DNA of 64,000 nt. Origin: Nectonema munidae (taxonomy: Eukaryota > Nematomorpha > Nectonematoida > Nectonematidae). Positions 25,390 to 36,790 of the stretch are shown piece after piece (position 1 is the stretch's first letter; every line of letters begins with the position of its first letter). The notes under the pieces are model-generated. The model had not been told where the DNA came from and searched no databases. It saw only the letters and a list, made by a program, of their open reading frames with translations. The translations under genes were made by a program, and so were the position numbers. The stretch spans positions 124,001 to 188,000 of the forward strand of contig JAUIRK010000123.1 of NCBI GenBank assembly GCA_030549495.1, written 5' to 3'.

Positions 25390-27200
25390 AATAATAATAA
25401 TAAAAGATAGTTTATAACAATATAAAATAAATACTTGAGATTTATAAGCCAGCTGTATAATTTTTTATATTTTTTTTGCGGGATATTCAAAAGGCCAGAA
25501 AGCCGCTTGTGTGAAATAATCCTATACATAATTAACTGAAATAAAATATATTAGTAACAAAAAACAAATAAAAACATTAAGAACGATATATAAAATATAT
25601 GGACGGAAGAATGTTTAAACAGAGAATTAACAAGCACAAGTAGAATGTTGGAAGTGTAAATGTATGGTAAAAATATACAAAAAGTATCAAAGATATTTCA
25701 AGATATGTATGAAGACAGGCGCAAGCAATTTCTTATCTGCCAATCAGAGTTGTATTGCTTTATGTATACTTGTTTCATTGTTTTGTTGAAAAGACTGATG
25801 CATATAAATATGTTGGATGTATTGGAAAGAAGAGGGTTGCAGCAACGTGGTACTTCATTTTTATAGAAAGGCGCAGACGCCATGTTATTATTGCGTAATA
25901 TATACCTGGTATTTTCAAAGTTAAAACTCAGGTAAGGGTCAAATATTGAAGGCAAACGACGATTCAAAAGCTTGTAGGTGAAAAATGCTAAATCATAAGA
26001 ATAAAGATCCATTAACCCATTTACGACCAATGTTCCTATTTTGGAACATAAGTAATTTCATCTTCGTCTGCTTTTTTCAATGACTTTGAATATAAATCGT
26101 CTGCTTTTTTTTGGATATCGTCTGCTTTGCTTGGTCTTAAATGGGTTAATTTGCAAAATTTTTGACTTATAGAAAAGTTGTGTTGTATGTGACATATGGA
26201 TTTGACATTAAAGATATATCTAATAATTCTCTTTTGAGACTTTTAAAGTAAAGAAATACTTTGATGCCCCATATCAGTATACAATAATTAATACAAAGTA
26301 GAAGAAAAGAATCATACAATAAAAGTTTGATATCTAAAGAGGAAAAGTTTTTCAAGTGTTTTAATACACCTACAAGTTTACATAGTTTAGTGTTGGTACA
26401 AGAAATGTGTTGATGCCAGTTGAGTGTATCATCTATAATCGCACCTAGCCAATTGTAAGTTTTTACTAATTTAAATATATAATTGGAGAAGTCTGATTTA
26501 AATGATTTTCTTTTAATTGAAGAGCATAGCTTTAGATTTAATGTAATTAATAGTCATACAATTAGCATTACACCACTGTATGTGTTTATCAATTTGAACA
26601 GAAAAGTATTCAATAGTTCGAGAAGGGTGGATTTATAGTTAAATCATCAGCAAAACAAAAAAAGTTTAGATCGGCATAAGAATACTGTATGTCATTGATA
26701 AATATAAGAAATAACAGGGGACCCAAAATTGAGCCTTGGGGAACTCCGCAAGAAATGGCCCATTAGAAAAAGAATCATCAACAATTACATTTTGACGACG
26801 TTGATAAAAGTAAGATACAAAGAGAGACAATGACTTTTGTTCAGTACCATATAGTTTAAGCTTTCGGAGTAAGATTTGATGAGAAACATTATTATCAAAG
26901 GCTTTAGCAAAATCAATGAACAATGTAAGCGTACCATTTCCTGATTCAATATTTTGAAGAATATCATTAACTAAGCAAATGAAAGAGACTGAGTGTTGTG
27001 ATAGCTACGAAAACCAAACTCGAATTTATATAAAAGATTATTTCTATCAAAATAAGAAGCTAACTGGATTAAAATGGGACGAAAATTATGCATATTGTTT
27101 TTTTCTCCTTTTTTAAATATAAATTCAATAATAGCGAATAATAGCGATTCGTTTTCAAAATTTTGGTTCTTAAAAGCCACTCACTTGACACATCTGACAA
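25390..27200 (-). mobile_element. Decayed LINE in the receptor gene, minus strand
   Basis: Fragments of one reverse transcriptase lie in order on the minus strand. They include FRPILIQ and NNLLYKFEFGFRSYHNTQSL (about 27000-27120) and LFIDFAKAFDNNVSHQILL (about 26870-26925). A frameshifted GVPQGSILGPLLFLIFINDI occurs near 26700-26755, followed by FADDLT, LLCINYCILIWG and LLNRRLPSIFDPYLSFNFEN near 25950. The 3' end shows an ATT-rich tail near 25392-25404. Similarity in motifs and in the C-terminal region suggests the same clade as the LINE at 55-58 kb. Many stops and frameshifts make it inactive. Confidence 0.82.
26016..26145. mobile_element. 130-bp piggyBac-like MITE, copy 1
   Basis: The ends are CCCATTTACGACCAA and, inverted, CCCATTTAAGACCAA. 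TTAA flanks both sides (26012-26015 and 26146-26149), the piggyBac target duplication. The internal motif GCAGACGATAT is shared with two copies near 39 kb. It is not the same family as the piggyBac at 42-44 kb, whose ends read CCCT(C/A)GCATGG. Confidence 0.85.
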
Positions 27201-27260
27201 GGCTAAATCATGAAGCAACTCCGAATTCATTTCTCCTGCCATTTTCCTTTTTGTAAATAG

Positions 27261-27441
27261 TGTTGAAGGCAACTACCTCATCACGCATCTCACGAAAGCG
27301 ACCCTTTACAGTAATGGCAGAGTTGTTTGGGAGCCTCCTGCAATATACAAAAGTTACTGCGCCATCGATATCCAGTATTTTCCCTACGACATCCAAAAGT
27401 GCGAAATGAAGTTTAGTCCATGGAGCTACAACGCCAACCTA
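27261..27441 (+). CDS. nAChR exon: Cys-loop and loop B
   Basis: The acceptor is TTTGTAAATAG and the donor GTACGC. The exon reads VEGNYLITHLTKATLYSNG, then VVWEPPAIYKSYC and the Cys-loop, which is C-x13-C with the invariant FPYD inside. The second Cys is followed by EMKFSPWSYNANL, whose Trp is the loop B aromatic. The usual Asp or Gly after WxY is Asn here. WEPPAIYKS is a near-universal nAChR signature. A decayed LINE on the opposite strand ends within about 60 nt of the acceptor. Confidence 0.95.
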
Positions 27442-28537
27442 GTACGCCTTTCTTATAACGAATTTTGTATGTGTGTTAGAGCTCTCGGGACTCATTTTTA
27501 TAAAAGGGAATTTGGGATAGGGTGCTCCTCGCAAGAATTGTTTCGTTGAATTGGTTAAAATTAATTTTTTTTGGCTCAAATTTTGATGGTTCGAATTTTT
27601 GGACTTATAATTCATTATTCATTGGAATTCAATTTATTGGAATAAATTCATTATTCGAATTATTTACTATACTGCTAAACTAATTAACTAAGACTAATAT
27701 ACTTTGTGGATAATTCGCTATAATTAACTACAGTGGAAAAATGTTAAAACCATAATTACATAAAATAGTAGCCATTATTATTATTATTATGTGTAATTTC
27801 ACTTATAGTATATATTACAATTACAATTATTTTTCTACTACGTCAAAAAGATTTTTCATTACTTGAAAATTTTACCAGCTTTATGTAGTTTTTGGAGAAA
27901 TAAATACTAATTATTTACTACTTTCAATGCTTTTTGGTCTTATTATTTTAAAAACCAAATAAATTTCTGACGCAAATTTAAGATAAAAATCGCTTAAGAC
28001 TAAACTAGGAAAAATGTCCAAAAACTTAAGAAAGCATTAAAAAAAAATCAATTTTCTTGTTTTTATTAAAAAAAGATTTGATGTATATAATTTTTTGAAA
28101 TTTTAATTAATAAATATCTTTCTACACGCTATTGTAAGTGCACTTTCCTTATGAAATTACCAAAATATATGGCAAAAATATCAAATTTTAGCTGTATATA
28201 AATATAATTATTTCAATGAAAATTCATTTGTGATAATAATTAAAACAAATAGTAAATCTTAAAAAAAAATATTTTTAAAAATACTATTTGAATTATTTTA
28301 TTTACAATTTATTTTCTCCTTTTGCTAGTAATAAATAACAACCATGTAAATAGTAAATCAATATTCTACTATCTAATTTACCGTTAAAGTAGTATTTTTT
28401 AGCATTTATAACTTTTTTTGGAACATTATTTACTTAAAAATATGGGGCGCCTAACTTTTGTCCTGGTCTTCCATTTGCATGCCAAAATAGAGTTTATAGG
28501 AGATCCAATATTTAGATCCCTTTTCTATTGTATAGGA

Positions 28538-28616
28538 CATGGGTGTCGAATACTAAATTATCATGTCGAAAATTTTTTGAAAATGGCCCACTAGTTCTAT
28601 CAGTTGGACATCCCTG
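28538..28616. mobile_element. 79-bp hAT MITE
   Basis: The left end is CATGGGTGTCGAAT and the right end, read inward, is CAGGGATGTCCAAC. Both sides carry the perfect 8-bp duplication GTATAGGA (28530-28537 and 28617-28624). The ends resemble, but do not equal, those of the hAT at 17535. It lies in a receptor-gene intron. Confidence 0.88.
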
Positions 28617-29072
28617 GTATAGGAAATAGTTTTTCGTCCAACATAATATCCGCAGACATAACAGAAAGAATCTGGATTGTTTTTACATGCCCGAGAAGCC
28701 TATTTTAATAATAAAATGCAAATATTGAACTATATTATAAGTTTAACTGAAAAGAAAAACTATAGGTTAAAACAAAAATAGTTATATAGCAAATTATCTT
28801 ATAACTTTTGAACCGTCGATGTTACAAAAAAAATCAAATACAGATTCGGAATCAGCGCAAAATTTCCAGGAATAAGCAATAAAAAAATTGAGTCAAACAA
28901 AAAAAAAATTTTTACTACTTACTTAAGTGTAAAAACATTAAAGCATAATAATAATTGTATTGCTTTTTTTTCCTGTTTTTGATCCTGTTCTTCAAAAGCC
29001 TGAAACTTTTTTCGTTAGAATTTATCCTTTAAAAATTATGCGTTCAAATGATCTTGACTCCTTTTTAGATTA

Positions 29073-29235
29073 CACAGTAGATCTTATATAACGCAAATGG
29101 TTGGGTCCAAGCGACGATCCCGCGTTATACATCGTTTGCGTTATAAGGGATCTAGTGGAGACGTGTTATACAAAAATAGCAGCTAAGACCTCTCATATGT
29201 TATATTGGATCCTTCGTTATAATAGATCTACTGTT
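29073..29235. mobile_element. Small Tc1/mariner/pogo-like MITE
   Basis: Inverted termini ACAGTAGATC...GATCTACTGT extend about 20 bp inward with a shared ATAACG motif, and a TA dinucleotide flanks each side. ACAGTAGA followed by TATAACG is typical of pogo/mariner-like termini. There is no coding capacity. Confidence 0.7.
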
Positions 29236-29530
29236 TATTTGAAAATTTTAAAAATTTTTAATTTTATTAAAATTTAAAAACAAGTTTTTTGACATAATTT
29301 CATTGATTTATGTTTTCCAAATTTCATTGAATGCGTGAAGAATTCAAACTTTTTCAAGTGTTGTATGCGACAATTTTATTTTATACATAAAGAGAGACAA
29401 ATGATCATTGTGGTAGAATGTGTTGTTAGTGATTCTTAAGTAAACTTTGGTTTCCCAGTTTTCAAAAAAATTATTTGCGATGTTTTTCCTACTTCACTTT
29501 TTTAACTAGTTTTTTATTCCACATTTTTCT

Positions 29531-29826
29531 ACACTGTAAAAAGTGTATGCTTAATTTGTCTGCCTAAGTTCCCCGCCGGCTTCCAAAAAAATGTAATGGA
29601 TTTTAAAAAAACTTTCTAAATTAGGGCAGTTGTCTATTGGGTATTTATCCTTCTCGCGTAGTTGTGAGTCGGTAACGGATCGGGTACCATATTACAAATG
29701 GCTTTTTTACTTTGGAAGAGATGAAAATCCTTAGATGAAAATGTATACTTCTTAATTATCATTAAAATTAATAATACATACACGTGATCATAATCTATCA
29801 TATAATCAAATTAACACAAAAGATTT
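29531..29826. repeat. Interspersed repeat family B, copy 1
   Basis: This ~295-bp stretch matches 34517-34826 in the same orientation with scattered differences. It starts ACACTGTAAAAAGTGTATGC, contains TATTTATCCTTCTCGCGTAG and GAAGAGATGAAAATCCTTAG, and fades out after AAATTAACACAAAAGAT. No coding sequence was seen. Confidence 0.85.
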
Positions 29827-30002
29827 TGTGTTACCCAACTCTTAAAATTAATTATTTTTCTTCTATAATTAACTCTTTTCATATTATGTACTACTTTACT
29901 TTCACCATTTTCTAATGAATTGATTTTCAATCTTGAGTTTCCTATTTAGATCATCATGAACTTCATCAAGACAGCTTATTTATCATGGTCACTCAGGATT
30001 TT

Positions 30003-30515
<513 letters not shown>

Positions 30516-31424
30516 TATGGGCATCTAATCATTCAATCATCATCATTATGGGCATCAACTGAACTTTTTCTATGACTCCTTATTTTAATGACGTCGATGG
30601 GTTATATGTGATCTCTTTCTTCACATTTGGCAGTCAACTCATCAACTATTTCTTGTTTTCCTATTACATATCTTAATTCAAAATTAGCAATATTTTCATT
30701 TAAGATTGGTGCGATACAGCTATTCTAAAGATTCTCATAATTCAAATTTACTTCCAGTTATATTTTTCATAATATTCTCGTAATTTTGATATAAAAATTG
30801 CAATCGTCTTGATTTTTGGCCAAATATGTCAATCACGTTTTTGATGAATTCTTGAGAAATTCTTTCTCGATGCACACTAGTGATGGTATTCGCTGGAAAC
30901 TAACCGATTATTATTCACCGGTCAATAATTTAGCGTAACCGAGTCGTAATTCACAAAATCACTAGAAAATCCCTTTCTAAAGTTATTTATAGGTTCTTCA
31001 TCAAACTTGCGTTTTCTCATGAAATTTCTTATATCTATTTTGAAAGGGAAAAAAGTAGTTTCAAACTAAAAATCAAAGTTTGAGATATTATTATATAACA
31101 CTTCAATAAATGTAATTAGTGTAAAAACATTTTGACACAATTTAAATTCTTCTTCTATGTTTTTATTATGAAAAAGGAAAAACCACCCAAAAAAAGGATT
31201 ATAAAATACTTCAATAAAAACACATCAAAGCCATAAAAAGTCAGAAATCTTGTTATAGGGTTGAAAAAAGCGATTTTATCAAAGCGTACACAAATATCTA
31301 CGATACATTTGTAATGTCTTTAAAAAATTTGCATCAATCTTTATATGTTAATTTTGTGTTTCATTTAAATTAATAGCATCTATATTTTGTGTTTTAAACA
31401 CAAGTAAGAGTCTTCTATATTTGC

Positions 31425-31454
31425 TTTGATTGATTGATTGATTGATTGATTGAA
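31425..31454. repeat. (TTGA)n microsatellite
   Basis: About seven TTGA units in tandem within a receptor-gene intron. Confidence 0.9.
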
Positions 31455-31850
31455 ATATTTATATATAGTTCAAAGCATTAAATGATTATTGTATAAAAGC
31501 TTCTATTTGTAAGAATATTGCAATTGAAAGAAGTTATGAAAGTTTTTTTGTTTATTTCCTGAGTAAAAATAAAGTGATATAAGCATATGTATGTATGTAT
31601 ATGTATATATAAACATATGTCAGGACACGCTAGGTGGATTGCTTTACAAATCAAACCTGAGATAAAAAAGATAGAATATTTGATAGATGCGAAACAACTT
31701 TGCAATAGAATATTTGTTCTGTAATAAAAACTTTATTCATCAAGCGCTTTCCAAACGAACTTTCTTCATCAAAGTGTAAATGATAAGTGTTTCTTGCCTT
31801 TTTACCCACTCATTATTCTTATCTTGGTAAAGCAAATTAGTTTCGAAAGC

Positions 31851-31868
31851 TATATATATATATATATA
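31851..31868. repeat. (TA)9 microsatellite
   Basis: Nine TA units in a receptor-gene intron; a TATG/TATA-rich run lies nearby at about 31583-31608. Confidence 0.9.
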
Positions 31869-32792
31869 ATCTTTTGGAATAGAAGACATGAATAGTGAAA
31901 ATAAATTGACTTGCTCGATATTCCTTGAATAAAATACTTTCTCTTCCCAATTATGTCTTTACAAACAAACAAAGTTCTAGATCTAGAATGATTGCGATGC
32001 CAGTGCATCATGATAATAATCTACTAAGGACTGTGATGATGGATGACTTGATGAATTTAAATCATCTGATTTGAGATGTGTTTATGTCTTCTCATTTAAC
32101 ACATTTGGCGAAGTAATTTGTCATTAGTGAACCCATCGAAATTATTAATATCTCTTAGTAAATCTCAAGCGTATTTATAATTTTTAACTGGTTTTTTATA
32201 ATTACTTTTATCACAGTAAAAATGTGCTATTACATCAGATATAAATTATGCATTGTTGAGATTACTACTCTCAGTTTTCAGTGCACCACCATCTTATTCT
32301 ACTATGTTCATTTAGGAATATTATGAGAAAAAATGCTAACTAGATGGAAAAATCTATCTTCTATTTCATTAGTGTATCATATCATAAAGTATGGAAGAAT
32401 TCGTGGCAGAATATTTTGCAATGTCTCTACGGTTCTGAAGTTATTCTTTTTAATAATGCTTTTTGTCATGAAACCTTATTTTGTATGCACCCTTTTCAGG
32501 GATGAAGGTCAATAAAAAAGAGAAATTCAAGTTGAATTTTATTGTTGTATTACTAAAAAAAATTGAAAAATAAAAAAAATAGTAAAACTTTTTTTGGCAA
32601 AAATACAATTTCACATTTTTATTTCAAGTGGACTTATTTTAGTAAAATAGTTTGAAAACTGTAAATAAAACTTTTTTACTTGAATATATAAAAAATTTTT
32701 TCTTCAAAACTAACAGTTCCAAGTCTGAAATATTTTCTTGATATATAAATTCAGAGAAGCCGCATGAAATATTCAATCACATTTCTTTTAAG

Positions 32793-33039
32793 GTGGAAAT
32801 CTTTGACATTAATGACGTATTCTATAATCAAACTTCAATCCTTGATCCCATTGACATATCCCAGTTCACGCAAAGTGTGGCGTGGGACCTTACAGGGGTG
32901 AGTGCTAGGAAAAACATCCTTCTGTATCCGTGCTGTCCTGAAGTTTGGGCCGATATCACTTATGCCTTTATCATTCGACGTAAAACACTCTACTACAACG
33001 TCAACCTCGTATTTCCTTGCGTCATCATTTCTTTGATTG
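32793..33039 (+). CDS. nAChR exon: loop C with vicinal cysteines, and M1
   Basis: The acceptor is TTTCTTTTAAG and the donor GTAAGT. The key motif is LLYPCCPEVWADITYAF. The Cys-Cys pair defines an alpha-type subunit, and the Tyr two residues before it is the first loop C aromatic. The second loop C aromatic, normally Tyr, is aligned with Trp. IIRRKTLYYNVNLVFPC leads into M1 with its conserved Pro-Cys. NQTS is a potential glycosylation site. The exon ends in phase 1. Confidence 0.95.
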
Positions 33040-33690
33040 GTAAGTTATTCTTATTTCAATTAGGAATGAGACTTTGTTATGTGGTGAATAAAAATAAGTA
33101 TTTATCAGATACGTTCAGTTGATCGATCCGCAATCAAATAGAGAAAAAGCCAAAATGTATAGCTCTGAATCAAATGTACTTTGACTTTTGAGATATATTA
33201 CTTTGCTATATGAAATCTCTAAAGGAAGTGTCAAAATAATGGAGATGTAGCTCTAAAATGTATTCCACCCTTAAATTTATTTAGTCTGTATTTTTGTTCG
33301 AAACCACAAAAACAGAAGTTATCGAAAAGCTAGATAGATGACTGGAATGGTAAAAGAATTTTTTAGACCTATATACAAATTGTTACTATTTCTTATCAAA
33401 TTACTTAAAATGTCCCCAATCTGTAGGACACATTTATGACTTCTGAATAATTTTTGAATCTCTGTGCAACATACATAGTAATTCCCTTTGAGAGAAAAAA
33501 TAATTTTATTTCAAGTTATTTTTCTTTTTATCTTGGTAAAGCAATTTAGTTTCTATCTATCGATGGATATAGAATATAGATATTAGATTCTATCTAAGAT
33601 TTTTTTATAAAAAAAACAAATATTAATCAAAATGAGATGTGTTTAATTTAAAAAGCGCAAACTTAAAATATTATTTAATTTAATTTAACT

Positions 33691-33714
33691 TAATAATAAT
33701 AATAATAATAATAA
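33691..33714. repeat. (AAT)n microsatellite
   Basis: About eight AAT/ATA units in a receptor-gene intron. Confidence 0.85.
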
Positions 33715-34516
33715 CAACATACATTACCGTGAAGAAATCTCTTTAGTGTCATGGCCACTTGCATACAATTGATTATAAAGAAAAAAAAAAGCAAAAAGTA
33801 ATAATAAGAAAAATAATACACGACATTTTGATTTGCAACATCAGATTAAAGAAACGGCGTGCTTTTGCTCCTCTTGATCTGGATAAAAGAGCATTGAAGA
33901 TTTTATTTTTCTATCTTCATCATCTTACAAAGATTTGAAAACGGAGTCGGATCACATTAACGAAGAGAGCTAAGTATGGAATGACAATTTTGAAAGATTT
34001 TGCAAATAAAAAAGCGCAAGAAGACTTTTTTTAGAACTTGTGTACAATATGCAGTATGACTTCTGTAAGTGCATTTCTTTGTAATGGAATTATAAATTGC
34101 ATCTTGTCTATCAAACTTTCCGCATTTTACATGTGAGCATTTCAAAATGCCTTTTTTTTCAAAGACTATCTCCATAGCGTGAAATACAAGTTACTCAACC
34201 TACAGTGAAACAAAAGTAAAGGTAGCATCACTGAAGAGTTTGGATTTATCAAAGGGAAAATGCCAAAAGAAGACAGACAAATGATTCAAAATATAATGTA
34301 TGAAAGAGAAGAAAAATTCTAAAAAATTTCTAAAAAATTTCGACTCGCAAAAAATTTCAACCATGTTCGCCCCTGAGAACAAAAAAATTTGGACCCAACA
34401 TAAAATTATTTTTAAAATAAAATAATTTAAAAAAACGCTGGAAGTAAAGTTCCAACTTTACTATTCTAGATTTTTTATCCCATTTTATTTCATATGTTAT
34501 ACTATCATTTTTATAC

Positions 34517-34826
34517 ACTGTAAAAGGTGTATGCTTAATTTGTTTGTCTAAGTTACCACCCGAGTTCCAAAAAAATTAATGGATTTTAAAAAACTTAAAT
34601 TTTTTTTTTCTAAATTAGGGCAGTTATACATTTGGTATTTATCCTTCTCGCGTAGTTGTCAGTCAGCAACGGATCAGGTACCATATTACAAATGGTTTTT
34701 TTACTTTGGAAGAGATGAAAATCCTTAGATGAAAATGTATACTTGTTTATTATTATTAAAATTAACAATATATACAAGGGGTCATAATTATAATCCCATC
34801 ATATATCAAATTAACTCAAAAGATGT
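34517..34826. repeat. Interspersed repeat family B, copy 2
   Basis: It matches 29531-29826: it starts ACACTGTAAAAGGTGTATGC and shares TATTTATCCTTCTCGCGTAG and ACTTTGGAAGAGATGAAAAT. Both copies lie in receptor-gene introns. Confidence 0.85.
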
Positions 34827-35365
34827 CACGCATACTCAATGTAAGCGTTCGCTACATTTATTCATTAAAAAAGATAGATAGATATAAAAATATAGTTGTG
34901 TTACGAAACATTGATAAATATTTTTTAATCTAAAAATCAGTGCGTTTATGTGAGAATAGAAAGTTAGAGGAGCTTAGTTGGAACTAGTTTCGGATAAGAG
35001 ATAAAAATATTAATAACTTGCGATAATTTTATTAACTATAGGATAGATCAAAATTTCCAAAAATATTATTAGTCTTTGCCTTACTTTAATTGTTAGATGG
35101 CTCTCGTTGCTGGAACGTAGTGTATTGATTCGGTTCGATTGGTGACCAAGACATTTCTATCATATGTGTCCAGTTATGGAAAGTATTCTTCTTTTTATGC
35201 CGCCATCATGATAATAAATCATCAATAGATTTTAAATCATAATGGATCGCAATTCTTTATGCGATAAGAGATAATAACTTACGATAGTTACATTAATCTA
35301 TACGTCTTCCATAAACCTATGATTTCTGTAATGCTACGCACTAAAAATGAGAAAATGATGGATTG

Positions 35366-35490
35366 TCGGAAAATTTGATTCGTTAAAAACAAAAAAATAT
35401 TCAAAATGTTTATCCAATCATGTCAAAGGATTTGCGTACTCCATCGTGACGTGAGACAAAAAAAGAGCATAGCCTTTTAAGTGCCTTATT
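35366..35490. repeat. Interspersed repeat family D, copy 1
   Basis: It shares AAAAATATTCAAAA-TT-ATCCAATCA and TCAAAGG-TTTGCGTACTCC with 36690-36790 (same strand) and 44595-44690 (opposite strand). Its core is about 110 bp. Confidence 0.65.
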
Positions 35491-35522
35491 CGATGTAGAG
35501 TATAAAGGATCACTTTTTTAAG

Positions 35523-35802
35523 CCGTCCTTGTTTTCTACTTGCCATCAGAGAGTAGAGAGAAGATAACACTGTGCATCTCCGTTCAAGTGACTCTGACGG
35601 TTTACTTCTCTCTTCTCGTCAACATTATTCCTCCGAACTGCATAGTAGTGCCACTGATCTCAAAGTACCTTCTATTCACGATGATTCTCGTCACTTTTTC
35701 CATTGTTTTGACCGTCTTCGTTTTGAACGTGAACTTTCGAACTCCAAACACTCACGTTTTATCTCCCAAAACGCGCAAGATTTTTCTCAATATTCTGCCA
35801 AA
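35523..35802 (+). CDS. nAChR exon: M2 pore helix and M3
   Basis: The acceptor is CACTTTTTTAAG and the donor GTAAGA. The exon opens with [14 protein letters not shown] and runs into M2, [19 protein letters not shown], followed by NIIPPNC, M3 ([20 protein letters not shown]) and [10 protein letters not shown]. Glu -1' and Lys 0' are kept, as expected for a cation-selective channel. Using standard prime numbering, 8' is Gln, the 9' gate residue is Val rather than Leu, 16' is Ser and the outer-ring 20' residue is Asn rather than Glu. M3 and the RTPNTH motif are ordinary. The exon ends in phase 2 within a Lys codon. Confidence 0.95.
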
Positions 35803-36420
35803 GTAAGAATCCTTTCGCATATACCACCCTTATTTCTTAACCTGGAGCGGAAAGTTTTTAAAATGGGCTTGCAATTATTTTATATGCATACTTTTTTTTA
35901 TTACATTTAACTAGCTATGCTTCCTTTTATCAAAATATGTAAAATCAGAGTTAATCATATAGATTTGATTGTGATTATTAACTTCAAATTTAAAAGTCTT
36001 GAAAATTATTTCCTATCAATATTTCATATTAATTTTGAATATAAGAAGCTTTTTTATGCAAAATATGCATTACACACATTGACTAAGGACGGATCAAATG
36101 CGCTATAAGTGTTTTTGAATTGTATATAAATATACCTTTAGTATATTTGTATTTGCATTTGAAGCTTACTTTTAAAAAAAATACTATTTGATGCAACCCT
36201 GGCCTGGAGGAGAGAAGTCCATGATTTACGAGTCTATGATCCGAGATTTATGCTCAAGTCAAAATTAATTGAAGAGAAATATTCGACATAATTTGTTCGT
36301 TTCTCGCGTAATTTGATTGGTTAAAACCAGCAGTCAAGAGGAGGTGGAATCAGAGATTTTAAAGGGATAGGTCTCGGTATCTAAAAAATTTTAGTAGTTG
36401 GAGTCGCATTCGGATTCTTA

Positions 36421-36515
36421 AAGTATTAGAAAATAATTTTTGTAAGGACTTTAATTAAAAAAAGTTTAATTTTTGTAAAGATTTTAATTAAAATAAGTTT
36501 AATTTTTGTAAGGAT
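36421..36515. repeat. About 36-bp tandem repeat, three imperfect copies
   Basis: The unit contains TTTAATTTTTGTAA(G/A)GA followed by TTTTAATTAAAA(T)A. It lies in the intron between the M2-M3 exon and the intracellular-loop exon. Confidence 0.7.
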
Positions 36516-36689
36516 ATGCAGTGTTTCTTACTTAATCGAAGTTGGAAGTGAAGGGTTGGCCTTAAATTTATTAACTTTTTAAGTATTTGGATTTGGACTT
36601 CCTTAAATACGTGGAGTTGACGTAAGAGTCACGTTTTGTAAACATGATGAGTTCGAGTCGGATTTGGATATCAGCCAATCCGTAACGCT

Positions 36690-36790
36690 CTTTAAAAAAA
36701 ACAAAAAATATTCAAAAATTTCTATCCAATCAGATCAAAGGGTTTATGCACTCCGACTCGGTGTGACAAAAACCGCCAAACCTTTATACT
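36690..36790. repeat. Interspersed repeat family D, copy 2
   Basis: It reads ACAAAAAATATTCAAAAATT, then CTATCCAATCAGATCAAAGG and GTTTATGCACTCCGACTCG, like copy 1. A further matching piece (CGCGTAATTTGATTGGTTAA) lies upstream at about 36304. Confidence 0.65.
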
